41,878 nucleotides of DNA from JBDRLH01 sp043813215 (GCA_043813215.1 JBDRLH010000018.1:1-41878); one strand, 5' to 3'. Shown: positions 24,006 to 32,895, counted from the stretch's first letter. The notes: generated from the letters alone by a model not told the origin. Numbers and translations are program-made.

Positions 24006-25679
24006 ATGTCCCACCTTCAGTCAAAAATTTTTAAAATAATAAAAAAATTAAAAAATTTCGTACACAGGCACGAGACATTGGAAAAATCCCTTCTTTTTAT
24101 TTGGGGTATTTTTTGGATCTTTCGAGCAAAATTCATTTTTAGAAAGATAAAACATAATCCAGTAAAAAGAAGTTTTAAAGCTATTATTTTAGGGGTAAGA
24201 ACAATTCCCACAACAAATTTAGTTTATTTTGATGCGATTTTTGGGCACGCTTTTGAAAAGCTAGGCTGCCAAGTCCGCATGCTCTATTGTGACGGGCTTT
24301 TAGATTCTTGTGATGCTGATACAGTTTTCCGAAGTCAAAGACCCCAATGTTTTGTTTGTAAAAAATTGGGAGGGTTGGTAAAGGATGCCTTAAATCTTGA
24401 CTGTATTTCTTACTGCCAATACATATCAGAATCGGACATTAAAGAGATAAAAGAAAAAGCAAAGAAGCTTGATGAAAAAGATTTATTAAATTACAAATAT
24501 CTTGGGGTTGACGTCGGCAGGCATGCGCGCGCTTCAGCTATCAGGCATTTTCTTTTCGGAAAATTAGATTTGAGTAATCCTGCTCATATTGATTTTTTAA
24601 GGAAGAAACTTGTTTATGCGATGATTTCTACAAAGATAGCTGAAGGTCTTGTCGCCAAAGAAAAGCCAGATGTTATTTTTATGCTCCACGGAATTTATAG
24701 CACCTGGGGAACGTTTTTACATTATTTCCGCTCTAAGGGTATCGAGACTATTATTTATACCGAAATGTTGTTACGAATCGGTTATTTTATCTTTAATCGG
24801 AATAGTGAACAACACAGATTGGTTTCAGAAAAAATTTGGTCTGATTTTAGGCGTCTTCCCCTGAGAAAGGAAGAGGAGACAATGGTCGATGATTATTTTA
24901 CAAAGCGGTTTAAAGGAGATATGGGCGATCAGAAGATTTATGAAAAACATTTTGATAATAAAATTAAAAAACAAGTTCTTTTAGAATTTTTGTCAAAAAA
25001 GAAATATACTAGGCGGTATGTAATATATCCTAATTTGGCTTGGGATGGTCTGGTGGAGGGGCCGAAATCTAAAATTTTTAACAATATTTTTTCTTGGCTT
25101 GATGCGACAATCGAGTTCTTTAAAACAAATAAAGACTACCAATTTATCATAAAGCCCCCTCCGACGGAGCGCGTTTTTGAAAGATGCAGCAAGGATATCG
25201 CCGACTATATCATTGAAAAACACGGCCCTTTACCGGAAAATATAATCGTACTTAAACCGGATGTTCCCCTAAGAACACATGATTTGGTCGACCACAATAC
25301 AATTGGCATTGTTTTTAACGGAACCTGTGGGCTAGAATTGGCAGTGACGGGTATTCCTGTTTTGGTTGTAGCAGATGTCCATTACAGAGAAGCCGGTGTG
25401 GTTTATAATATTAAAACATTGGAGGAATATTTAGGATTGCTTGAAGATCCACAAAAATTAATTTCCTTTGCTAAAAATAACATTAAATTGATTAAAAAAT
25501 ACGCTTATTTTTACCTTTTTAAGACAATGATAAAAATTCCTTTTTATAAGAAAGATAAATTTGCAGAAATTGACTGGAAGATTGTAAAAAATAATGAGAA
25601 ATTATTGGGCGACAATAGTAATATAATAAAAATTTGCAGAAGAATTATAAATAAAGAAGATGTGGCAGAGCCATTGTAA
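24006..25679 (+). CDS. putative GT-B glycosyltransferase, capsule KpsS/KpsC-like
   Basis: A 557-residue protein. A basic N-terminus with a hydrophobic patch (SLLFIWGIFWIFRAKFIF) suggests association with the membrane. The C-terminal half contains FIIKPPPTE and FNGTCGLELAVTGIPVLVVAD (437-457), followed by a Y and GVVYNI. This resembles the 'sTvGlEall.GkPV...g..fY' region of the capsule polysaccharide biosynthesis family, whose members include Kdo transferases. The middle part (AEGLVAKEKPDVIFMLHGIYSTWGTF) fits the N-terminal Rossmann domain of such GT-B enzymes. An unusual Cys-rich stretch (QRPQCFVCKKLGG) lies near residue 115. A ulosonic acid transfer role fits the neighbouring cytidylyltransferases, but homology is distant. 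Confidence 0.55.
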   Translation: MSHLQSKIFKIIKKLKNFVHRHETLEKSLLFIWGIFWIFRAKFIFRKIKHNPVKRSFKAIILGVRTIPTTNLVYFDAIFGHAFEKLGCQVRMLYCDGLLDSCDADTVFRSQRPQCFVCKKLGGLVKDALNLDCISYCQYISESDIKEIKEKAKKLDEKDLLNYKYLGVDVGRHARASAIRHFLFGKLDLSNPAHIDFLRKKLVYAMISTKIAEGLVAKEKPDVIFMLHGIYSTWGTFLHYFRSKGIETIIYTEMLLRIGYFIFNRNSEQHRLVSEKIWSDFRRLPLRKEEETMVDDYFTKRFKGDMGDQKIYEKHFDNKIKKQVLLEFLSKKKYTRRYVIYPNLAWDGLVEGPKSKIFNNIFSWLDATIEFFKTNKDYQFIIKPPPTERVFERCSKDIADYIIEKHGPLPENIIVLKPDVPLRTHDLVDHNTIGIVFNGTCGLELAVTGIPVLVVADVHYREAGVVYNIKTLEEYLGLLEDPQKLISFAKNNIKLIKKYAYFYLFKTMIKIPFYKKDKFAEIDWKIVKNNEKLLGDNSNIIKICRRIINKEDVAEPL

Positions 25680-25690
25680 ATTTAAAGCAT

Positions 25691-26497
25691 ATGAAAGAAA
25701 TCAACTGCCCGAATTGTCAGAGCCAAAAATCTAAAATTGTCCTCGATGTTTCAAAAGAAAAAGATATATATTTGGATTGCTTGAAGATAGATTACAAAAA
25801 GATAAAAAAGCTTTATCTTGAATGTAAGGAATGCGGCTTAATATACAGAAATTCGGCTTTAAATGAGAAAGAGAAAAAATTATTATATAAACACTATAGA
25901 GATGAAAAATTTAAAAAAGAAAATAAATCAGATTATTTTTATAGAATTATTTCTTTACCCAAAAGACAGAGCGAAAACTATCAAAAATGTTTATTTTTGA
26001 AGAAATTTTTAAGAAAGAAAGGCAGTCTTCTGGATATCGGTTGCGGAGCTGGAGCATTCTTATATACTTTCAAGAATTATTATTTCGGCTGGGAAGTTTT
26101 TGGGATTGAACCGACCGAGGGGTTTGCCGATATTGCCAAAGAAAAGGGTATCAGAATTATTTATGGATATTTAAAGAAAAATACATTCAATAGGAAGTTT
26201 GATTTGATTACTTTAAATCATGTATTAGAACACATAGAAGACTTCAAGGAGATGCTGTTGTTGATCAAAAGATATTTTAAAAAAGACGGTTTATTGTATA
26301 TTGAAGTTCCTTCAGCTAGAGAAATAGGACGCGCTCCCAAATCTCACGATCAATTTATGTCTCCCCATCTTATTATTTTTTCTAAAAAGATTTTAGAAAA
26401 TATTCTGGCAAAGTTAGGTTATTCAGTAATAATCTCAGAGGATTTAAGATCAATAAGAAATTACAATACTGTCCGGATAATCGCTAAAATTTCATAA
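25691..26497 (+). CDS. class I methyltransferase with N-terminal zinc ribbon
   Basis: A 268-residue protein. C6/C9 (CPNCQ) and a second pair in LECKECGL make a zinc ribbon. The methyltransferase core follows with LLDIGCGAGAFL, VFGIEPTEGFADIA and LITLNHVLEHIEDF, the Methyltransf_23 pattern, then DGLLYIEVPS. Proteins with this layout are common in glycan clusters and usually O-methylate sugars. It lies between two putative glycosyltransferases, 11 bases after the first and seven before the second. The C-terminal domain of the protein at 38928 has a similar ribbon-plus-core layout. Substrate is unknown. Confidence 0.82.
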   Translation: MKEINCPNCQSQKSKIVLDVSKEKDIYLDCLKIDYKKIKKLYLECKECGLIYRNSALNEKEKKLLYKHYRDEKFKKENKSDYFYRIISLPKRQSENYQKCLFLKKFLRKKGSLLDIGCGAGAFLYTFKNYYFGWEVFGIEPTEGFADIAKEKGIRIIYGYLKKNTFNRKFDLITLNHVLEHIEDFKEMLLLIKRYFKKDGLLYIEVPSAREIGRAPKSHDQFMSPHLIIFSKKILENILAKLGYSVIISEDLRSIRNYNTVRIIAKIS

Positions 26498-26504
26498 TTT
26501 TATT

Positions 26505-27692
26505 ATGAAAGTAAAACTTTTTATATGTCATCATCCCGGTAGTTTATTGTTGTATAAAAATCTTATTCAAATAATAAGGAAATACGATAAAGACACCAAA
26601 ATTATATTATTTAAGGTAAATCACCCTTATTTTAGAGGGTTTAATTTCGGATATTATGGGAAATATTTTGATGAGATTAGAGAATTCCACTTTATAGATT
26701 ACCAAAAAAATTTTTTAAAGGGATTTTGGAAAATATTAATATTTCAAAAAAAATTAAAAATGGCGATTTCTAATTTATTATTAAATTTTGAAAAAATAGA
26801 CTTGTTTTTAGATGATTCAGCCTATCTGCCGATCAATATTTTTCTTTACAATTTAAGTAAACAAAAAAATATTAAGAACATTATTAAATTCAGGATGACG
26901 GATCCGGAACTTTCTTATGTTAAAACAGACAAGCTGAAAACTTTTTTATGTAATTTATATTCTTTCCCCTTCGGGCATTATAAAATTAAAGCGATCAGTA
27001 CGTTGGGCGGAAAATTTCTAAACTATATTTATGTTGATAAAATCCCAGGAATTGTTTTCAAAATAGGAAGTCCGATTCTTAGTGAAGAAAATAATCTTGA
27101 GCATAAAGGAAAAAATATTTTACCCTATCCAGTTTCGGTTGAGGGCTCTGAGGGTTCATCGGCTGCAAAAAAAGATATGATCATTGTATTGGGTAAAAAG
27201 AGTGTTTTTAACGATCTTTCTGAGTACCTTCCTGATTATAAAATATATGTTAAAAAATTGACCGTTCTTTTTGATGCCATAGGCGACAAATACTTAGATT
27301 GTGAGTTATATTATAAACCTCATCCCGTTGACAAGGGGCAAATTATGCCGGGGATTGATACTAAAAAATATAATTTATTTGATGATTCAGTTAATACTCA
27401 GATATTAATCGACAAATACCGGACAAGAATAAAAGCAATTTATGCGTTTTCTTCTAGTTCACTGATGTCGGGATCTTTTTTTGGCATATCTTCATATAGT
27501 TTTTATAGATATCTTTGCAATCAAGCAGGAACGGAGAGATTTAATAGTTATTTTAATCAAAATAATCTAAAATCCAGATTCCTTTACCACATATCAGATT
27601 TAGAAGAAATAGGGAAAATAGATAAGTTAGAACGTCCCAAAATAGATTCAGAAAAATTAGAAAAAATATATAGAAAGGTCTTAAATGTTTAA
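26505..27692 (+). CDS. unrecognised protein with GT-B sialyltransferase-like motifs
   Basis: A 395-residue, very A+T-rich gene product with no firm family. Three short motifs occur in the order found in bacterial GT-B sialyl- and polysialyltransferases. These are an acidic pair (FLDDSAYLP, D103-D104, where the family has D/E-D/E-G), an HP motif (YYKPHPVDKG, H273-P274) and a serine motif (FSSSSLMSG, S316-S319). The N-terminus (MKVKLFICHHPGSLLLYKNL) resembles the first strand and helix of such enzymes. The window encodes a PseI-type synthase and several cytidylyltransferases, so a transferase using a CMP-ulosonic acid would fit. This is a motif-level inference; the protein could also be an unrelated GT-B enzyme. 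Confidence 0.5.
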   Translation: MKVKLFICHHPGSLLLYKNLIQIIRKYDKDTKIILFKVNHPYFRGFNFGYYGKYFDEIREFHFIDYQKNFLKGFWKILIFQKKLKMAISNLLLNFEKIDLFLDDSAYLPINIFLYNLSKQKNIKNIIKFRMTDPELSYVKTDKLKTFLCNLYSFPFGHYKIKAISTLGGKFLNYIYVDKIPGIVFKIGSPILSEENNLEHKGKNILPYPVSVEGSEGSSAAKKDMIIVLGKKSVFNDLSEYLPDYKIYVKKLTVLFDAIGDKYLDCELYYKPHPVDKGQIMPGIDTKKYNLFDDSVNTQILIDKYRTRIKAIYAFSSSSLMSGSFFGISSYSFYRYLCNQAGTERFNSYFNQNNLKSRFLYHISDLEEIGKIDKLERPKIDSEKLEKIYRKVLNV

Positions 27693-27716
27693 AAAAATAA
27701 TTAATAAACCAATATT

Positions 27717-28697
27717 ATGAATTTTGACAATAAAACAATTTTAATTACCGGGGGAGCGGGATCTTTCGGCCAAAAATTTACTGAGATTACTTTAAAAGAG
27801 CATAATCCGAGAACGGTGCGCATTTATGATAATAGGGAATTGGCAGAAGTAGAGATGGAAAGGAAATTTAATGATAAACGCCTTAGATTTTTAGTCGGCG
27901 ATGTCAGGGATAAAAATAGACTTAGCAGGGCAATGAACGGAGTTGATATTGTAGTTCATGCCGCCGCTTTGAAGCATGTTCCCATATGCGAATACAATCC
28001 CATGGAAGCAGTCAGAACTAATATTGAGGGCGCAATAAACGTTGTTGATGCTGCCATTGATAATTCAATCGAAAGAGTAATAGCAATTAGTACGGACAAA
28101 GCAGTTTATCCCATTAATTTATACGGAGCAACTAAAATGGTGGCTGAAAAAATATTTACCCATGGGAATTTTTATAGTGGCGAAAGGAAAACTATGTTTT
28201 CCTGCGCCCGTTATGGAAATGTTATTGGAAGCTCGGGAAGCGTTGTGCCATTATTTTTTGAGCAGAGGAAAAACGGAGAAATCACAATCACCGATGAAAG
28301 AATGACCAGATTCTGGATTACTTTGGGGCAAGGCGCTCATTTTGTTATCAAATGCATCGAAATGATGAAGGGGGGTGAAATATTTGTTCCCAGAATTCCC
28401 AGTATGAAGATTTTAGATTTAGCCGAAATAGTAGCCCCTGGAGCCACCAGAAAGATTTTGGGCATACGCCCCGGAGAAAAATTAGATGAAGTTTTGATTA
28501 CCGAAGAAGAGGCGAGGCACACAAAAGAGTTTGAAGATTATTTTATCATTGAACCCGAGGCTCCTTTCCAAAGGAGAATTAGCATTTCAGAGGGCGAATC
28601 ACTTCCCGATGGATTCAAATACACCAGTAGTAATAATGACAAATGGATTACTACAGAAGAAATAGAAGGTATTTTAAAAAATTTAGAAACAAAATAA
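27717..28697 (+). CDS. pseB: UDP-N-acetylglucosamine 4,6-dehydratase (inverting)
   Basis: First enzyme of pseudaminic acid synthesis: it converts UDP-GlcNAc to the 4-keto-6-deoxy L-arabino sugar, inverting C5. The 326-residue protein has GGAGSFG (12-18), HAAALKHVP and the TDK motif (126-128) with Y136-K140 (YGATK). STDKAVYPINLYGATK is the PseB/FlaA1-type active-site signature, and CARYGNVIGSSGSVVPLF and ITDERMTRFWIT are diagnostic too. Length is normal. It begins 24 bases after the putative transferase gene and opens the pse block, with PseC directly behind. Confidence 0.93.
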   Translation: MNFDNKTILITGGAGSFGQKFTEITLKEHNPRTVRIYDNRELAEVEMERKFNDKRLRFLVGDVRDKNRLSRAMNGVDIVVHAAALKHVPICEYNPMEAVRTNIEGAINVVDAAIDNSIERVIAISTDKAVYPINLYGATKMVAEKIFTHGNFYSGERKTMFSCARYGNVIGSSGSVVPLFFEQRKNGEITITDERMTRFWITLGQGAHFVIKCIEMMKGGEIFVPRIPSMKILDLAEIVAPGATRKILGIRPGEKLDEVLITEEEARHTKEFEDYFIIEPEAPFQRRISISEGESLPDGFKYTSSNNDKWITTEEIEGILKNLETK

Positions 28698-28699
28698 AA

Positions 28700-29848
28700 A
28701 TGAAAAAATTAATTCCTTACGGCCATCAGTGGATAGACAGCCAAGACATAAAAGAGGTAGTAAAAATATTAAAAAGCGATTGGCTAACGCAAGGCAAAAC
28801 AGTCAAAGAGTTTGAAAGGGCGGTGGCCAGATACTGCGAGGCAAAGTATGCGATAGCTGTTTCTTCAGGGACGGCGGCGCTTTGGGCGGCCTATGCCGCG
28901 GCAGGGATTTCTCCCGGAGACGAAATTATTACCACTCCCTTAACTTTTGCCGCCACAGTTTACACAGCCAGGCATCTTGGCGGAAAACCGGTTTTTGCCG
29001 ATATTCAGGAAGATACTTTAAATATTGATCCCAAGGAAATTGAAAAGAAAATTACCAAAAAAACAAAAATATTGTCGCCAGTTGATTTTGCTGGCCTTCC
29101 CTGTGATTATAACCAAATACAGAAAATAGCCAAAAAGCACAAGCTTTTAATAATCGAAGACGCCGCTCAGGCTTTGGGCGCCGAATATAGAGGTAAAAAG
29201 ATAGGCAGTTTTGCCGATATGACTATTTTGAGCTTTCATCCGGTAAAAACAATCACGACCGGAGAAGGGGGCATGGTTTTAACTAATAATAAAAAGCTCT
29301 ACGAATCTCTCAAGATTTTTAGGAATCACGGAATAATAAAAAAACCCGAAAAGGGGGGATGGTACTACGAAATAGAAAATCCCGGATTTAATTTAAGGAT
29401 TACAGATTTCCAGTGCGCCCTGGGAATCAGCCAATTAAAAAAAGCGGATAAATTTATAAAAAGAAGAAGAGAAATCATCTCAAGATACAATCGCGCCTTC
29501 GGGAATATGAAAGAAATTAGAATACCTATTGAAAAAAGTTATTTAAAGTCGGCTTGGCATATTTATATTATCAGATTACAGCTCGATAAATTAAAAGCAG
29601 GCAGAAAAAAGATATTTGAATCCTTAAGAGAAGAAGGTTTGGGGGTTCAAGTTCACTATATGCCTTTGAACTTGCATCCGTTTTGCCAAAAAGGATCAGA
29701 TATGCTCTATGGGGTCGGTGATTTCCCAATTGCTGAAAAATACTATTCAGAGGCGATTACCTTGCCTCTTTTCCCGAAAATGTCAAATAAAGACATAGCA
29801 TGCGTGATTAAAACCGTAAAAAAAGTGATTAATTTCTATAAAAGATGA
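28700..29848 (+). CDS. pseC: UDP-4-keto-6-deoxy-GlcNAc C4 aminotransferase (PseC type)
   Basis: A 382-residue DegT-family PLP enzyme that aminates the PseB product at C4 to UDP-4-amino-4,6-dideoxy-N-acetyl-beta-L-altrosamine. PLP Lys is K183 in SFHPVKTITTGEGG, a PseC signature and a direct contrast to the HH form in the dehydrase at 12222. AVSSGTAALWAAY, TTPLTFAATVYTA, EDAAQALGAEY and VHYMPLNLHPF are all typical. The open frame extends 19 codons into pseB, but ATG 28700, two bases after the pseB stop, gives the proper start (MKKLIPYGHQWID). Pairing with pseB makes the assignment firm. Confidence 0.92.
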   Translation: MKKLIPYGHQWIDSQDIKEVVKILKSDWLTQGKTVKEFERAVARYCEAKYAIAVSSGTAALWAAYAAAGISPGDEIITTPLTFAATVYTARHLGGKPVFADIQEDTLNIDPKEIEKKITKKTKILSPVDFAGLPCDYNQIQKIAKKHKLLIIEDAAQALGAEYRGKKIGSFADMTILSFHPVKTITTGEGGMVLTNNKKLYESLKIFRNHGIIKKPEKGGWYYEIENPGFNLRITDFQCALGISQLKKADKFIKRRREIISRYNRAFGNMKEIRIPIEKSYLKSAWHIYIIRLQLDKLKAGRKKIFESLREEGLGVQVHYMPLNLHPFCQKGSDMLYGVGDFPIAEKYYSEAITLPLFPKMSNKDIACVIKTVKKVINFYKR

Positions 29849-29891
29849 AGATTTAATTATCTGGACAACAGACACGCAAACTGATAAAATT

Positions 29892-31421
29892 ATGGAGTCT
29901 AAGTTAAAAATAAAAAAGAGAATTGTCTTGATCAAGCCGAAAAATATCTATGGATATAGCGCCTATCCTCCCCTTGGGCTTCTGACAATCGGGACCGTGC
30001 TATACGAGAACGGATATGACGTAGAGATAATAAATGCTGCGGCTCAAAGAAACTATAAAGAACTATTGCTAAAGAAATGCAAAGGCGTCTTGGCGGTCGG
30101 GATAACAAGCTATACTTCAGAGATTAAAAGCGCTCTTGAGATAACAGACATAATAAAGAAAAATTTTAAAGTCCCCATTATTTGGGGAGGATGGCACGCA
30201 ACTCTTTTTCCCGTGCAAACTTGCCAGGACGGAAATGTTGATTTTGTGATAACAAACGAGGGAGATTACTCCATGCTTAGGCTTGTCCGAAGCCTTGAAG
30301 GAAAGAATCGGCTTGAAGACGTACCGGGAATTATTTATAAGAAAGATGGGAAAATATTTATAAATAAATCAACAGGTTGCCTAGATATAGAAACACTGCC
30401 CCTTATAAAATATGATTTAGTAAATGTTTCGGATTATTCCAGTACGAAATTGACTGATTACTTCAGCAGGGCGAAAAATGTTTGGTTGCCCTATCAATCG
30501 AGCAGAGGCTGTCCTCACAGATGCACTTTTTGCATAAATACCGTAACAAACAACAACATTTACCGGAAGAAAAGCGCAAGAAAAGTTATAGAAGAAGTTA
30601 GGAGTTTCATAAAAAAATATGGATTAACTCATCTTCGGATAATAGATGATAATTTTTTTGTAGATTGCAGAAGGGTTAAAGAAATATGCGAAGGTTTTAT
30701 AAAAAATAAGTTTAACATAACCTGGGATGCAGAATGTCGAGTGGATTATTTTAAAGAGGGCCATCTTGATGATAAACTTTTATCACTTTGTGCCAAAAGC
30801 GGGCTTATAGAATTAACTCTTGGCTGCGAATCTGGGTCGCAAAAAATACTGGATTTAATGAAAAAAGATGTCAAAGTTGAACAAATCGTAAACTGCGTGA
30901 CGCAATGCCGCAAATACAAAATTATACCAAGATGCTCTTTTATGGTTGGCATTCCCGGCGAGAGTAAAGAGGACATTTTTATGACCGCAAGATTAATAAA
31001 TAAGTTAAGAAAAATAGAGCCAAGAATGGCCTGGGGCGTGGCTACTTTTAGACCGTATCCAAAGAGTGAAATGTGCGAAGACCTGAAGAAAAAGGGTGTT
31101 TTCAGGGAGCCAAAAAATCTAAGGGAATGGACCACCAAAAAATATGTTGAATATTATACAGAGAGGAATTACAAACAACCCTGGCAGACTCATCCAGAAC
31201 TCGCTTATAATATGAGTTTTTTCTACACGCTTGCCGGGGGAGTTTTATTAACAAACCAACAGATAAAATTTAATATATTAAAGAAAATAAATTCGTTTTT
31301 TATAAAATTAGCAGAAAAACGTACGGAGTATTTATTTTTTAAGTTGCCCATAGACAGATATTTTTATAGTTTCTTTCATAGAATGTATTACAAATATGAT
31401 GCTTACAAAAGAAAAAAATAA
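29892..31421 (+). CDS. B12-binding-type radical SAM enzyme
   Basis: A 509-residue protein of the class B-like layout. Residues about 10-130 look like a cobalamin-binding domain (YPPLGLLTIGTVLYENGYDVEI, IIWGGWHATLFP, DFVITNEGDYSML). The His-on DxHxxG motif is not seen. The radical SAM barrel has CPHRCTFC (C207, C211, C214), then LRIIDDNFFVD and ELTLGCESGSQKIL. The C-terminal 120 residues are basic and aromatic with a hydrophobic segment (MSFFYTLAGGVLLT), possibly membrane-associated. Such enzymes methylate unactivated carbons or rearrange substrates. It sits between pseC and a cytidylyltransferase, so a modified pseudaminic-type sugar is a reasonable but unproven idea. Its end overlaps the next gene by 26 bases. 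Confidence 0.83.
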   Translation: MESKLKIKKRIVLIKPKNIYGYSAYPPLGLLTIGTVLYENGYDVEIINAAAQRNYKELLLKKCKGVLAVGITSYTSEIKSALEITDIIKKNFKVPIIWGGWHATLFPVQTCQDGNVDFVITNEGDYSMLRLVRSLEGKNRLEDVPGIIYKKDGKIFINKSTGCLDIETLPLIKYDLVNVSDYSSTKLTDYFSRAKNVWLPYQSSRGCPHRCTFCINTVTNNNIYRKKSARKVIEEVRSFIKKYGLTHLRIIDDNFFVDCRRVKEICEGFIKNKFNITWDAECRVDYFKEGHLDDKLLSLCAKSGLIELTLGCESGSQKILDLMKKDVKVEQIVNCVTQCRKYKIIPRCSFMVGIPGESKEDIFMTARLINKLRKIEPRMAWGVATFRPYPKSEMCEDLKKKGVFREPKNLREWTTKKYVEYYTERNYKQPWQTHPELAYNMSFFYTLAGGVLLTNQQIKFNILKKINSFFIKLAEKRTEYLFFKLPIDRYFYSFFHRMYYKYDAYKRKK

Positions 31422-32166
31422 AAAGTCCAATATAGTTGCAATAATAGCAGTTAGAATGGGATCCAAAAGGTTATATGGAAAACCCTTATATACCATAGAA
31501 AATAAGCCAGTTGTCGGCCATCTAATAGACATATTTAGGAAGATACCGGAGATAAACTCCGTAGTGCTGGCGACATCAGATAAAGAAGAAAACAAAGTTT
31601 TTGTGGAATATGCCAAGAAAAACAAACTCTTTTGCCACGTAGATTTTAACCGTGACGAGGAGGATGTACTCGGACGTCTTATAAGAGCCGCCGAAGCAGT
31701 AAACGCAGAGCATGTAGTGAGAGCAACGAGCGAGGGACCAATAAGATACCACAACATTGGTGAAACAATAAAGCAGCATCTTGAAGGCGGCGCAGATATG
31801 ACTTTCACGGAAAAATTACCTACCGGAACAAACGTTGAAATATTAAGTCTATCGGCGATGAAGAAGGCGTATGAATTCAATGATAAATATCACTGTGCCG
31901 CGGCCTCACTCTGCATGTTTGAGCACCCCGAGATGTTTAAAATAGAGATATTAACTCCGCCAAAGGGCGTACAAAGGCCGGATATAGACCTGGATGTAGA
32001 TACAAAAGAAAATCTTCTTGCCATGAGGGAGATATTCAAAAATGTAAAAAAAGATAAAAATGGATTTGTGGGGGTAGAAGATGCCCTCGATTTCTTAAAG
32101 GGGAAACCACATTTGGTAGAAATGCTTACGGGCGGTCATAAGCCCGAGGGAAGGATCTGGCGATAG
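31396..32166 (+). CDS. cytidylyltransferase in the pse block (candidate PseF role)
   Basis: A 256-residue SpsF/NeuA-group nucleotidyltransferase. The CTP-binding loop is VAIIAVRMGSKRLYGKPL, closer to the standard ARxGSKRLPxK form than in the fusion at 17781. VVLATSDKEEN, EEDVLGRLIRAAEAV and VRATSEGPIRY follow; the last stands where related enzymes have VRVTGDxPL, so the metal-binding Asp appears replaced by Glu. IDLDVDTKENLLAMREIF is the group's C-terminal signature. Position in the pse operon suggests it activates the PseI product with CTP. It overlaps the radical SAM gene by 26 bases. ATG 31399 is an equally possible start. Confidence 0.78.
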   Translation: MMLTKEKNKKSNIVAIIAVRMGSKRLYGKPLYTIENKPVVGHLIDIFRKIPEINSVVLATSDKEENKVFVEYAKKNKLFCHVDFNRDEEDVLGRLIRAAEAVNAEHVVRATSEGPIRYHNIGETIKQHLEGGADMTFTEKLPTGTNVEILSLSAMKKAYEFNDKYHCAAASLCMFEHPEMFKIEILTPPKGVQRPDIDLDVDTKENLLAMREIFKNVKKDKNGFVGVEDALDFLKGKPHLVEMLTGGHKPEGRIWR

Positions 32167-32217
32167 CACAAAGAGTTCTGTATTTATTCAACAGCGGACT
32201 ATAAAAATATAAATGAA

Positions 32218-32895
32218 ATGAATTATATTATTGCCACCATAAAATCCTGGAATTTGTCTTATTTTAAAAAAATAAAAAAAAGTAATAAAGAAAACCACTG
32301 GTTTTTGATTAGCAAGAAAGAAAATTTGACATTTGACAGAGTAAAAAAAATTAATCCTCGATATATTTTTTTCCCTCACTGGTCTTGGATCATTCCGGAA
32401 GAAATCTGGAAAAATTATGAATGCGTAGTTTTCCATATGACTGACTTGCCCTATGGAAGAGGCGGATCTCCCTTACAAAATTTAATTATTAGAGGTCATA
32501 AAAAAACAAAAATATCAAGTCTTAAAGTTGGCCAAGGTATGGATACCGGAGGTATTTATTTAAAAAGGGATTTAAGTTTACATGGCAACGCCGAAGAAAT
32601 TTATAAACGGGCTGCAAAAATAATTTTTTTTCAAATGATCCCCTCTATTATAAAAAATAACTTATTTCCTCAAAAACAGGTCGGTAGGGCAATCGTCTTC
32701 CGCCGAAGGAATCCCAAACAAAGCAAAATATTAAATAATATGGATCTCAAAAAAACTTATGACCTAATTCGAATGTTGGATGCAGAAGGCTACCCTAAGG
32801 CATTTTTGGATACCAAAAGACTAAAAATCGAATTCTCTAAAGCTAAAATTAAAAAAAATAAACTATTAGCTAATGTGGAAATTTATGAAAAATAA
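32218..32895 (+). CDS. sugar N-formyltransferase-like protein
   Basis: A 225-residue protein of the formyl-THF-dependent transferase fold. VVFHMTDLPYGRGGSPLQNLI (from residue 70) matches the NxHPSLLPxxRGxxP region, and GQGMDTGGIYLKRDLSL matches the DTG region, with D109. The catalytic His is H73 and the Asp is D109, but the Asn two residues before the His is V71 here. Related genes occur in nonulosonic acid clusters, where they are thought to put a formyl group on an amino sugar. It is followed by a PIG-L deacetylase, so deacetylation followed by formylation of the same amine is possible (inference). Start at ATG 32218; an ATG five bases earlier hits a stop at once. Confidence 0.75.
   Translation: MNYIIATIKSWNLSYFKKIKKSNKENHWFLISKKENLTFDRVKKINPRYIFFPHWSWIIPEEIWKNYECVVFHMTDLPYGRGGSPLQNLIIRGHKKTKISSLKVGQGMDTGGIYLKRDLSLHGNAEEIYKRAAKIIFFQMIPSIIKNNLFPQKQVGRAIVFRRRNPKQSKILNNMDLKKTYDLIRMLDAEGYPKAFLDTKRLKIEFSKAKIKKNKLLANVEIYEK

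Noticed and set aside
29862..29890. TGGACA - 17 bases - TAAAAT with TG extension, a good-looking promoter before the B12 radical SAM gene
   Set aside because: Its transcription start would fall around 29897, inside the coding region that begins at 29892. It would work only if the true start were further in, and no suitable start codon is seen there.
31332..31880. 182-residue reverse-strand open frame over the radical SAM/cytidylyltransferase junction
   Set aside because: Both forward frames show conserved family motifs; the reverse product shows none.
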